Source of the DNA: Pseudomonadota bacterium
GTDB lineage: Bacteria > Pseudomonadota > Alphaproteobacteria > Rhizobiales > Devosiaceae
Reading direction: 5' to 3'
Length of the DNA stretch: 64,000 nt
Assembly (NCBI GenBank): GCA_023391095.1
Contig: JAEWBN010000006.1
Span: 190,888-254,887, forward strand
The translations under genes and the position numbers were made by a program. Within the stretch, counting starts at the first letter, position 1, and each line of letters starts with the position of its first letter. Positions 56,937 to 64,000 of this stretch are shown here, piece by piece. The notes under the pieces are model-generated. The model worked only from the letters and a program-made list of their open reading frames with translations. It did no database searches and had not been told where the DNA came from.

Positions 56937-58166
56937 TTACTGGTTGAAGATGCCGTCGATGGTGGCCTGCGCCTGATTGAGCGCGTCCATGGACGACATC
57001 TGACCGGTCAGCGCCTGCTGCTCAGCATCGTAGATGGCCTTGGAAATCTTCTGCCATTCCGGATGCGGGCCGCGCGGCTGGGCGTACTGCAGCTGCTCCT
57101 GGAAGACGAGCAGGGCAGCGTCCTTCTTTTCGATGCCGGTGACCGGGAGTTCGATGTCGCCACGTGCCGGCAGGTTGCCGAATTCGGGGAAGATACGGTC
57201 TTCCTGGTCGACGAAATACTCGAGCAGACGGAAGGCTTCGTCCGGATGCTTGGTCGTGGACATGATGCCCCAGTTGAAGCCACCAAGAGCTGAAGACTTC
57301 TGGTCGTTTTCGGTAATGGTGGGCAACAGCGCGACGCCCCAGTCAAACTGGGCGTCCTCGACCATGCGGTCGATTTCCCACGGGCCGGAAACCGCCATGG
57401 CGGCATTGCCCGAGTTGAACACGCCGGTGGAGTCCCACTGGCCCAGGCTCAGCACATCGCGCGAGGCGTAGCCGTTGTCGATCAGGCTCTTCCAGATATC
57501 GAGAACCTTGGCTGCGCCTTCGGTATTGACCTTATTGGCACCGCCACCGGACATCTGAATGATCGGCAGGAACTGGAACGTGCCCTCTTCACCGGCGCGT
57601 GCCGAGAAGGTGATGCCATAGACGTTGTTGGCCGGGTCGGTCAGCTTGGCGGCATATTCGGCCACTTCGTCCCAGGTGCTCGGGGGCTCGGTCAGGCCGG
57701 CCTTAGCGAACAGATCCTTGTTGTAGAAAAGACCGATCGTGTCGGTGTACTTGGGCAGGCCGAAGAGCTTGTCGTCCCACTTCACCGAATTCAGCGGACC
57801 ATCGAAATATTCGGCTTTGCTGATGATCTCGGAATTGGCGACGCGATCGGTAATGTCGAGCATTGCGCCGCGCGACGAGAACAGGGCGAAGTCCGGATTG
57901 TCGAAGGACACGATGTCCGGAGCATTGCCCGTGGCGAATGCACGAAGTGTCTCGTTGACGATTTCGTCAAACGGAACGGCGCGGTATTCGACGACGATAT
58001 CCTCATTGGCGTCGTCGAATTCCTTGGAAAACGTGTCGGCAATACCCGGACGGTCGATACCGTCGATGGACCAGACCTTGAGCGTTACTTGTGCAAAAGC
58101 GGGCGTTGCTGCCAGCAATGCGCCTGCGGCCAGGCTAACCAATAGACCGGATTTGATAAACTGCAT
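56937..58166 (-). CDS. Extracellular sugar-binding protein
   Basis: A 409-aa secreted type II solute-binding protein. Signal peptide FIKSGLLVSLAAGALLAATPAFA; mature start VTLKVWSIDGIDRPGI; SGPWEIDRMVEDAQFDWGVA near residue 285 is the family signature around the sugar pocket. Start 58166 lies behind GGAGGG-type bases; a longer frame to 58277 enters the LacI gene. The sugar is unknown; the neighbouring nucleoside hydrolase hints at a nucleoside or ribose-like ligand. Confidence 0.92.
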   Translation of the reverse strand: MQFIKSGLLVSLAAGALLAATPAFAQVTLKVWSIDGIDRPGIADTFSKEFDDANEDIVVEYRAVPFDEIVNETLRAFATGNAPDIVSFDNPDFALFSSRGAMLDITDRVANSEIISKAEYFDGPLNSVKWDDKLFGLPKYTDTIGLFYNKDLFAKAGLTEPPSTWDEVAEYAAKLTDPANNVYGITFSARAGEEGTFQFLPIIQMSGGGANKVNTEGAAKVLDIWKSLIDNGYASRDVLSLGQWDSTGVFNSGNAAMAVSGPWEIDRMVEDAQFDWGVALLPTITENDQKSSALGGFNWGIMSTTKHPDEAFRLLEYFVDQEDRIFPEFGNLPARGDIELPVTGIEKKDAALLVFQEQLQYAQPRGPHPEWQKISKAIYDAEQQALTGQMSSMDALNQAQATIDGIFNQ

Positions 58167-58273
58167 TATACCCTCCCTGCGGCCCTCGGGCCGCGATCCA
58201 TGCCGCCGGGCTTTCTCTTCCCGAGCGGCCTCTCCTCGCTGGCGCAGGCACTGCAATGCCTGCGTCAGCACTC

Positions 58274-59311
58274 TCACCTCTCCTGGAGCGCCTCCTTCTC
58301 CTTGCTGGCAGCGATAGTTTCACCGCCGCAGGAGCGACGCACCACGAGCTTACAGGGCAGCTTGCGCAGACCGGGCTCAACCTGCTTGCCTTCCGCAAGC
58401 TCAAGGATGAGCCGACCGGCTTCGCGGCCGAGTTCCTTTAAATTCATGTCCACCGTGCTGAGCGGCGGGCGGGTTGCGGCCGAGACAATCTCCCAATTGT
58501 CAAAGCCGATGACCGAGACCTCGGTGGGGACATTCACCCCCCGCTCACGCAGGGCATCGACGACACCCCGCGCAATCTGGTCATTGCCGCAGAAAATCGC
58601 GTCGGGCTTGGACGTGCCGGCCCAGAGCCGCTCCACCGCCTGATGACCCCAGCCTTCCGACCAGGAGCCATAAAGAACGCTCCCCTCGCCGCCGATGACA
58701 TCGCGATAGGCCCGCACACGCTCCCCGACAGAGGCAAAAGTCTGCGGGCCGGTGACGTGAACGATGTTGTTGCGGCCCATGTCCACCAGCCACTGCACGG
58801 CGTCCCGCGCCCCCTGGGCATCGTCGGAAACGAGCGTGATGGCATCCTCAGGACCCTCGGTGAAGGCGTAGACCACCGGGATCGGCAAGCTGGAAAGATC
58901 GACAGGCAGGCGGCGATCGATGCGCTTGCCCGTCGCAATGATGCCATCGACCTGCTTGTCGAGCATGGCATCGACATGCACCTTGCCCAAGGCTGCATCG
59001 TCTTCGATACCGCAGAGGAAGACCGATACGCCCTGGTCCACCAGCGCCTCGGACACGCCCGCCATCACCGGCAGCGTGAAGCGGCCGTAGGTGTCATTGG
59101 TGAGCAAGCCGACAGTAAAGCTGCGCTGGGTGGTCAGCGCCCGTGCCATGGCATTGGGGCGGAACCCCAGGGCCAAGGCGGTCTGCTTGACGCGCTGGCG
59201 GGTCGCATCGGTCATGCGACCCGTATTGTTGAGCGCTTTTGAGGCCGTGGCGACGGAGACGCCGGCGACGCGCGCGACATCGTAGATGCGAATGCGCTCT
59301 GCTTTGGTCAC
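58274..59311 (-). CDS. LacI-family regulator of the sugar ABC operon
   Basis: A 345-aa repressor. The HTH and hinge are IRIYDVARVAGVSVATASKA and LNNTGRMTDATRQRV; the C-terminal sugar-binding domain follows (FTVGLLTNDTYGRFTLPVMA). The GTG at 59311 (TKAERIRI) behind TTGAGG is taken as the start; a TTG at 59326 is the other option. It is the gene immediately upstream of the binding protein on the same strand, so it may be autoregulated through the operator at 59349. Confidence 0.92.
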   Translation of the reverse strand: MTKAERIRIYDVARVAGVSVATASKALNNTGRMTDATRQRVKQTALALGFRPNAMARALTTQRSFTVGLLTNDTYGRFTLPVMAGVSEALVDQGVSVFLCGIEDDAALGKVHVDAMLDKQVDGIIATGKRIDRRLPVDLSSLPIPVVYAFTEGPEDAITLVSDDAQGARDAVQWLVDMGRNNIVHVTGPQTFASVGERVRAYRDVIGGEGSVLYGSWSEGWGHQAVERLWAGTSKPDAIFCGNDQIARGVVDALRERGVNVPTEVSVIGFDNWEIVSAATRPPLSTVDMNLKELGREAGRLILELAEGKQVEPGLRKLPCKLVVRRSCGGETIAASKEKEALQER

Positions 59312-59348
59312 GTCCTCGTACCTCAAGGAAAACCCTTTTCTCAGCTTT

Positions 59349-59364
59349 GATAAAACGGTTTCTC
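59349..59364. promoter_or_regulatory. LacI-type operator
   Basis: GATAAAACGGTTTCTC has the central CG and AAxCGxTT half-sites of LacI-family operators. It lies 37 bases upstream of the LacI gene start, in the intergenic space before the isomerase gene end. Confidence 0.6.
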
Positions 59365-59385
59365 AGCGTCGGTCAATAGTCATAC

Positions 59386-60288
59386 TTATCCTTTTACATC
59401 CACATAGTCGCCACCGCGGGCGGCCTTGAGATGGTTCAGCGCGTGCACCTGGCCGGTCATCTCCAGCGCATCGCGATAGACCGGGTCATGCCAGCCTTCG
59501 ATGTCGATCGAGCCCGACCAGCCAGCGAGACGAAGTTCGGAAATGATGTCGGCCCAATTGCTGTCGCCGAAGCCCGGCGTGCGCATGAACACGAACTTTT
59601 CCTTGCCGAAGACGCCATGCTCGCGGATCACGTCCCAGCGAATGGTCGCGTCCTTGCCGTGCACGTGGAAGAATTTGTGCGCCCATTTGCGGATCTGGGG
59701 CATGGGATCGATCAGGTAGACCATCTGGTGGCAGGGCTCCCATTCGAGCCCGATATTGTCGTCTGGCGTCTCGTTGAACATCAATTCCCAGGCGTCGGGA
59801 TTGTGCGCGATGTTCCAGTCACCGGTCTGCCAGTTGCCATCCATGGCGCAGTTTTCGAACGCGATCTTGACGCCCTTGTCGGCCGCGCGCTTGGCCAGTT
59901 CCGACCAGACCTTCTTGTATTGCGGCAGGCTATCGGTCAGCGGCTTGTTGCGGATGCGGCCGGTGAAGCCGGCGACGCAGGTGGCGCCGAAATGATGGGC
60001 GTTGTCGATGCAATCCTTCCAGCCCTGAAGGGTCTGGCGATCCATTTCCTGATCTTCGAGCGGGTTGCCGAACATGCCGATAGTCGAGATGGTGATGTCC
60101 CGGTCGCCGATGGCGTCCTTGCAGCGCTTGCCCAGCTCGGCAATATCCTGGCCGTTGGTGGTCTGCCAGAAAAAGGGCTCGAAGCTTTCAAAGCCCAGAT
60201 CCGCGATTTCCGCGATGCGCTCTGCGGCCTTGCCGGCCGAGGCACTGACCATGGTGCCGATACGAATGGATTTGGCAGGATTGCTCAA
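59386..60288 (-). CDS. Sugar phosphate isomerase/epimerase (xylose isomerase-like TIM barrel)
   Basis: A 300-aa AP-endonuclease-2-type TIM barrel. Features are IAEIADLGFESFEPFFWQT, ISTIGMFGNPLEDQE, the metal-ligand regions KIAFENCAMDG, GLEWEPCHQM and HVHGKDA, and SIDIEGWHDPVY near the end. These enzymes isomerise or epimerise free sugars or inositol-type compounds. The start is unclear: TTG 60288 behind AAGGA is the best; an upstream ATG at 60351 would overlap the Gfo/Idh gene. It forms a two-gene operon with that oxidoreductase. Confidence 0.87.
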   Translation of the reverse strand: MSNPAKSIRIGTMVSASAGKAAERIAEIADLGFESFEPFFWQTTNGQDIAELGKRCKDAIGDRDITISTIGMFGNPLEDQEMDRQTLQGWKDCIDNAHHFGATCVAGFTGRIRNKPLTDSLPQYKKVWSELAKRAADKGVKIAFENCAMDGNWQTGDWNIAHNPDAWELMFNETPDDNIGLEWEPCHQMVYLIDPMPQIRKWAHKFFHVHGKDATIRWDVIREHGVFGKEKFVFMRTPGFGDSNWADIISELRLAGWSGSIDIEGWHDPVYRDALEMTGQVHALNHLKAARGGDYVDVKG

Positions 60289-60298
60289 TTGAATGTCC

Positions 60299-61333
60299 TT
60301 AGGCTGCAATGGTGACGCGCTGGCGTGTCTTGGCGCTTTCGATCGCTGCAAACACCATGGCCAGGCTCTTGATATTGTCGGTGCCGACGGTTTCGGGCGC
60401 CGTTCCGTTTTCGACGGCGTTCAGGAAATCAGCCAGCACGCTGGCGTGGCCGTGGGTCTGGTCGGCATCCGCCGGTGGCGGCACATCGATTTCCTTGAGA
60501 TCGCGGAAGAAACCGCTATCGCCATCGACCACACGAGCGATAAATTCATCGCCGCCATCCCAGAGCAAAGTGCCCTTGGACCCGACGATCCGCCAGGCGC
60601 TTTCCCAACTGGTATTGGCGCCCTCGGCAGCCCAGGACCCGCGATAATTGAACACAACGTCGTCTTCGAATTCGAAGATGGCATTCGCAGCGGCGCCGTG
60701 CCGGTACCAGGAACCGCGCGGATTGGTTTCGAGGCAGTAGACGGCTCTTGGCGTCTTGCCTGCCATGAAACGCGCGGCGTCCAATGTGTGGATCGCCATA
60801 TCCAGCAGCAGTACGTTGTCCATGTCCTCGCGGAAGCCACCGAAATGGGCACCGATGAAGAAGTCGCAATTGAGCGTTGTCAGTTCACCCAAAGCTCCGC
60901 TTTCGATGAGGCGCCGAATACGGCGCACGCCGGCAATGAAGCGGCGGTTCTGAACGACCGCATGCACGCGTCCGGCAGCGGCCGCCTGTTCAATCATTGC
61001 CCGCGCCTGATCAAGCGTTGCCGCCATCGGCTTTTCGGTGAGCACGTGGCAACCATGGCGCAGGCCGGTTTCGACCACACCTGCGCGGGCCGCAGGAATG
61101 ACGACATCGAACAGCAGGTCGGGTTTGGTCTGAGACAGAACCGTCTCGAGATCGGTGCCGATCACCGCGTTGGCGAGACCAAACTCGGCGGCGCGCGCCT
61201 CGGCGGTGGCGCGGTCCAGATCCACAAGGCCCACAATCTCGACGCGCCCTTTCAGCAATGGGCTATCGGCCACCGCCGACAACCAACCCTTGGACATGCC
61301 GCCGCAACCGGCCAGAACCGCTCTAAAAACCAT
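60299..61333 (-). CDS. Gfo/Idh/MocA-family oxidoreductase
   Basis: A 344-aa NAD(P)-dependent sugar oxidoreductase. Rossmann start FRAVLAGCGGMSKGWLSAVA; the EKP motif in HVLTEKPMAATLDQA; the C-terminal domain has a DMAIHTLDAARFM with the catalytic-type Asp/His pair. Start 61333 behind GGAGG. It is followed ten bases later by the isomerase gene, the common pairing for inositol, glucoside or keto-sugar catabolism. Two LacI-type operators lie upstream, shared with the divergent LacI gene. Confidence 0.92.
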   Translation of the reverse strand: MVFRAVLAGCGGMSKGWLSAVADSPLLKGRVEIVGLVDLDRATAEARAAEFGLANAVIGTDLETVLSQTKPDLLFDVVIPAARAGVVETGLRHGCHVLTEKPMAATLDQARAMIEQAAAAGRVHAVVQNRRFIAGVRRIRRLIESGALGELTTLNCDFFIGAHFGGFREDMDNVLLLDMAIHTLDAARFMAGKTPRAVYCLETNPRGSWYRHGAAANAIFEFEDDVVFNYRGSWAAEGANTSWESAWRIVGSKGTLLWDGGDEFIARVVDGDSGFFRDLKEIDVPPPADADQTHGHASVLADFLNAVENGTAPETVGTDNIKSLAMVFAAIESAKTRQRVTIAA

Positions 61334-61395
61334 AGATCCTCCACTGGACAATCGCCTGTCCTTGCCATCTTCTGCGGCAATTAGGACGCGATGTC

Positions 61396-61461
61396 CGTAA
61401 ACGTTTTCGACGATATTATCGGGCGCGACATCCTGTCAATGGCGTTTTCGTAAACGTTTCT
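61396..61461. promoter_or_regulatory. Two LacI-type operators between divergent genes
   Basis: CGTAAACGTTTTCG (61396-61409) and TCGTAAACGTTTCT (61448-61461) share the core GTAAACGTTT, about 52 bases (five helical turns) apart. That distance suits looping or dual binding by the LacI regulator encoded at 61499. They lie upstream of both the Gfo/Idh operon and the regulator. Confidence 0.78.
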
Positions 61462-61498
61462 GAACTTGGTACGCGTCTGTGAATTGGGGGCGGAATAG

Positions 61499-62533
61499 GT
61501 GAAGGGTATCAAAAGCTTAGCGCAAGAACTCAACATTTCCATCGGAACTGTTTCACGCGCTTTGAACGGTAAGCCCGATGTCAGCGAGGAGACCCGCAAG
61601 CGCGTGTTGGAGGGCGCTGCGGCCATGGGCTATGTACCCAACCAGGCCGGCCGGTCGCTGCGCCGCGGGAACACCAATGCCATCGGTTTCGTCTTCGAAT
61701 CGAGCGCCGGCGCGACGGGATATGGCGACACGTTCTTCCTCGACGTCTTTGCCGGCGTGCAGACCGTGCTCAGCCGACACCACCTGGATCTGGTTGTGCT
61801 GCCCTGCCCGCATGACGAGGACCCAACGGACTATGTGCAGCGCGTGATCGCGCGGCGGATGGTGGATGGGCTGATCATTTCGGCAACGCGGCGCAAGGAT
61901 GCGCGGATCGAGATGCTCAACAAATCGGGCATACCGTTTGTCGCTTTTGGCCGGTCGCAGACCCCAGGCAGTTATCCCTGGGTGGACCTCGACTTCGAGG
62001 GCGTTGCCAATCACGCGGTGGACAGGCTGGTCGCTGCGGGGCACCGGCGAATCGCTGTCGCGGCGCCTAGCAATGACATCAATCTGGGCTTCGTCTACCT
62101 TGAAGGCTTCCGTAACGCCTTGCAGCGCCACGGAATTCCGTTCGACCCCAATCTCGTCCTGCGCGTCGCCTCGTCCGAAGATGGTGGCTACCAGCTCGGC
62201 CACGACCTATTGCGCCTAGCTGAACGTCCATCGGCAGTCGTGCTGACCAACGAGATGACGGCCATCGGCCTTTACCGGCGACTGGGGGAGGCCGGGGTCA
62301 GGCCGGGCCGGGACCTGGCGGTGGTCAACTTCCGCGAATCCCGGCTTTCCCGGTTCATGTCCCCGACCCTGACCAGTTTCCGGATTTCACTGCCGACCGT
62401 GGGCGTCACCCTGGGCGAAGCCTTGCTGGCATCGATGCCCGAACACGCCGAGCATTACCCGATGGGCCTCGTGCACCGGGTGCTGCCGATGGAGTTGATC
62501 GAGGGAGAAAGCGACGCGCTTCCAGTGACTTAG
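61499..62533 (+). CDS. LacI-family regulator
   Basis: A 344-aa repressor starting with GTG behind a GGGGGCGGA stretch. The HTH is IKSLAQELNISIGTVSRALN with hinge PDVSEETRKRV; the effector domain begins AIGFVFESSAGATGYGDTFF. It probably controls the divergent Gfo/Idh-isomerase operon through the two GTAAACGTTT sites. Its stop overlaps that of the convergent YhdH-type gene by four bases. Confidence 0.92.
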   Translation: MKGIKSLAQELNISIGTVSRALNGKPDVSEETRKRVLEGAAAMGYVPNQAGRSLRRGNTNAIGFVFESSAGATGYGDTFFLDVFAGVQTVLSRHHLDLVVLPCPHDEDPTDYVQRVIARRMVDGLIISATRRKDARIEMLNKSGIPFVAFGRSQTPGSYPWVDLDFEGVANHAVDRLVAAGHRRIAVAAPSNDINLGFVYLEGFRNALQRHGIPFDPNLVLRVASSEDGGYQLGHDLLRLAERPSAVVLTNEMTAIGLYRRLGEAGVRPGRDLAVVNFRESRLSRFMSPTLTSFRISLPTVGVTLGEALLASMPEHAEHYPMGLVHRVLPMELIEGESDALPVT

Positions 62534-63519
62534 TGCGGATTGACGATGACCCGGCCCCTGATTTCTCCCCGCAGGATTTGCGCGGCTTTGTCCGAGAGGT
62601 GCTCGAGCCGGACTTCCTCGACATTGGTTTCGTAGGCCGCGAAGTCGAAGAGGCCGGAGAGACGGGACCAGGCGGCCACGCGGGCGTCGTAGGGTTGTAT
62701 GACGCTGTCGATACCGGCCAGAGTTATCCCCCGCAGAAGGAAGGGTAACACATTGGTATTCAAGCCAATTCCGGCGGCATTGCCCAAGCTTGCGACGGCC
62801 CCGCCGTAAGCGATCTGCTTGAGGAGCTTTCCCACAATGTCACCGCCCACACAGTCTATCGCCGCAGCGTAACGGGCCGGTTCGAGCGGTTTGTCGGGCT
62901 GGGCGAGGAAGTCAGCACGGCTCAAAACATTATTGGCACCAAGGGCTTGCAGCATGTCGGCGTGTTGTGGGCGACCGGACAGGGCGGTCACGGAATAGCC
63001 GAGGCGATGGGCCAGGGCAACCGCGATGGAGCCGACGCCACCGGCCGCCCCGGTCACCAGAAGCTCGCCGAATTCTGGTGAAATACCCAATGATTCCAGA
63101 CGGTTAATGGCGAGCATGGCAGTAAGCCCGGCGGTGCCTATGACCATGGCCTGACGCGTCGACAGGTCTTCCGGCAGCGGAACGAGCCAATCGGCCTTCA
63201 CCGCGGCACGCTCGGCATAGCCGCCCCAATGGGTTTCACCGACCCGCCAGCCGGTTAAAACCACTTTATCGCCAATGGCATAGCGTGGGTCGTTGCTATG
63301 GCGGACGGTGCCTGCAAAGTCGATGCCGGCGACATGAGGATAGGTGCGCACGAGGCCGCCCTGCCCCGTCAGACACAGCGCGTCCTTGTAGTTGAGACCG
63401 GCCCAGTCGATGTCAACAATCACCTCTTCGGGTGGCAGTTTTTCGTCGTCCAAGATCTCTAAAGTTGACAGACTGTGAGCGTTGACCGGTGCATTAGTGA
63501 CCAAAGCGCGAAACGTCAT
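62530..63519 (-). CDS. YhdH/AcuI-type acrylyl-CoA (quinone-like) reductase
   Basis: A 329-aa medium-chain reductase without zinc ligands. Markers are LNYKDALCLTGQGGLVRTYP near the start, the nucleotide-binding turn VTGAAGGVGSIAVALAHRLGY, and VASLGNAAGIGLNTNVLPFLLRG split over the C-terminal half, which are typical of the YhdH/AcuI group. AcuI reduces acryloyl-CoA to propionyl-CoA with NADPH. Start 63519 behind GGAGGA is preferred; the longer frame is repeat sequence. Confidence 0.88.
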   Translation of the reverse strand: MTFRALVTNAPVNAHSLSTLEILDDEKLPPEEVIVDIDWAGLNYKDALCLTGQGGLVRTYPHVAGIDFAGTVRHSNDPRYAIGDKVVLTGWRVGETHWGGYAERAAVKADWLVPLPEDLSTRQAMVIGTAGLTAMLAINRLESLGISPEFGELLVTGAAGGVGSIAVALAHRLGYSVTALSGRPQHADMLQALGANNVLSRADFLAQPDKPLEPARYAAAIDCVGGDIVGKLLKQIAYGGAVASLGNAAGIGLNTNVLPFLLRGITLAGIDSVIQPYDARVAAWSRLSGLFDFAAYETNVEEVRLEHLSDKAAQILRGEIRGRVIVNPH

Positions 63520-63760
63520 GTGAATCTGTCCTCCGGCGCGCCTCTCCCAAAGCGGCGCGGCCATTGTTACCGGAAAGGGCGACGGGGGGAAGGGCGGCGG
63601 ATGGGGGTAGGAAGTCCGGTCCGCCCCCTCACCCGTCTCGGGCTTTGCGCGATCCTGCCTCTCCCGCGAGCGGAGAGCGAAGGGCATGGGTCGTGGCAAG
63701 GGGAGGCCCCCTCACCCGGCCTGCGGCCGACCTCTCCCCCAGAGGGAGAGGTAAGGCGTC
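63520..63760. repeat. Intergenic repeat-like sequence (CCCTCACCC ... CTCTCCC type)
   Basis: No gene. Two diverged copies of a common alphaproteobacterial intergenic pattern occur: CCCCTCACCCG near 63624 with CCTCTCCC at 63658, and CCCCTCACCCGG near 63708 with CCTCTCCCCC at 63731 followed by its inverse GGGAGAGG (63744-63751). Each can fold as an imperfect hairpin. Frames crossing this stretch are not convincing genes. Confidence 0.6.
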
Positions 63761-64000
63761 CGGCTCACCCGCCATTCGAGCAGAGCTCTCATGGCCTTCT
63801 CGCCTCAATTGGCCCCACCGGAGCCAATTGCCCTAGGGACGGCTCAACCGCCATTCGAGCAGAGCTCTCATGGCCTTCTCGCCTCAATTGGCTCCACTGG
63901 AGCCAATTGCCCTAGGGGCGGCTCACCCGCCATTCGAGCAGAGCTCTCATGGCCTTCTCGCCTCAATTGGCTCCACCGGAGCCAATTGCCCTAGGGACGG
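63761..64000 (+). repeat. 79-bp tandem repeat with internal hairpin
   Basis: Three full units start at 63761, 63840 and 63919 (period 79) and a fourth begins at 63998, so the array runs off the window. Each unit starts CGGCTCA and contains CGCCATTCGAGCAGAGCTCT, then an inverted repeat whose arm is CAATTGGCTCC with a three-base loop. Unit 1 has one arm mismatch (GGCCCC) and unit 2 differs in the loop (ACT for ACC), keeping the stem. It can be read through as a repeated peptide, but there is no sign that it is coding. Confidence 0.88.

Noticed and set aside
63475..64000. Open frames across the terminal repeats encoding a repeated peptide
   Set aside because: The frame exists only because the 79-bp unit lacks stops in several frames; no ribosome-binding site or family resemblance.

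Overview
The window reads as alphaproteobacterial DNA, most likely from the Hyphomicrobiales (Devosia-like; this is inferred from gene content and style and not tested). It is GC-rich and tightly packed with short translational overlaps. It splits into two very different halves at about 30.03 kb.

Region 1 (1-18.2 kb) is a metal and metalloid resistance island: an arsenic operon (arsN2 fragment, acr3, arsC, arsH, an ArsK-type MFS pump), two L,D-transpeptidases, a DsbB/DsbA pair, a ribbon-helix-helix/PIN toxin-antitoxin pair, a CzcO-like flavoprotein, PCuAC-type copper proteins, a SCO protein, a CzcD-like CDF exporter, an HMA-CDF fusion coupled to lspA, a cytochrome c, an NAD synthetase, a CadA/ZntA P-type ATPase and two MerR regulators. 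Four promoters in it carry the same MerR-type architecture (TTGCTC -35, exactly 19 bp to the -10), which ties dsbBA, the CDF exporters and cadA into one putative Zn/Cd/Pb regulon.

Region 2 (18.2-30.03 kb) is a Tn7-like transposition region. A five-gene operon of unknown role (two proteins with possible degenerate TnsA-like folds, a 76-aa protein, a DUF6634-like protein and a soluble FtsH-like AAA+/M41 metalloprotease, with an XRE regulator alongside) precedes an orphan DDE-like fragment and then tnsA-tnsB-tnsC-tniQ. A terminator, a cluster of repeats and a plausible terminal ...GGACA end follow. The left end was not identified, so whether region 1 is transposon cargo is unresolved. The five-gene operon is the best candidate here for an undescribed system.

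Region 3 (30.1-64 kb) looks like ordinary chromosomal catabolic and transport DNA. It holds a hydantoinase/SDR pair, a DapA-like aldolase, an iron alcohol dehydrogenase, treZ, a receiver-like protein, a sulfate-binding protein and NAD kinase. An eight-gene resorcinol/hydroxyquinol operon follows (FAD monooxygenase, hydroxyquinol dioxygenase, maleylacetate reductase and a Liv-type ABC transporter whose livH is frameshifted) under a LysR regulator. A second, smaller aromatic operon (intradiol dioxygenase, VOC dioxygenase, hydrolase) is divergent from a paralogous LysR. A sugar ABC operon with a LacI regulator and nucleoside hydrolase comes next, then a Gfo/Idh plus sugar isomerase pair divergent from a second LacI, and a YhdH-type reductase. 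The window ends in a 79-bp tandem repeat with a perfect hairpin in the later units.
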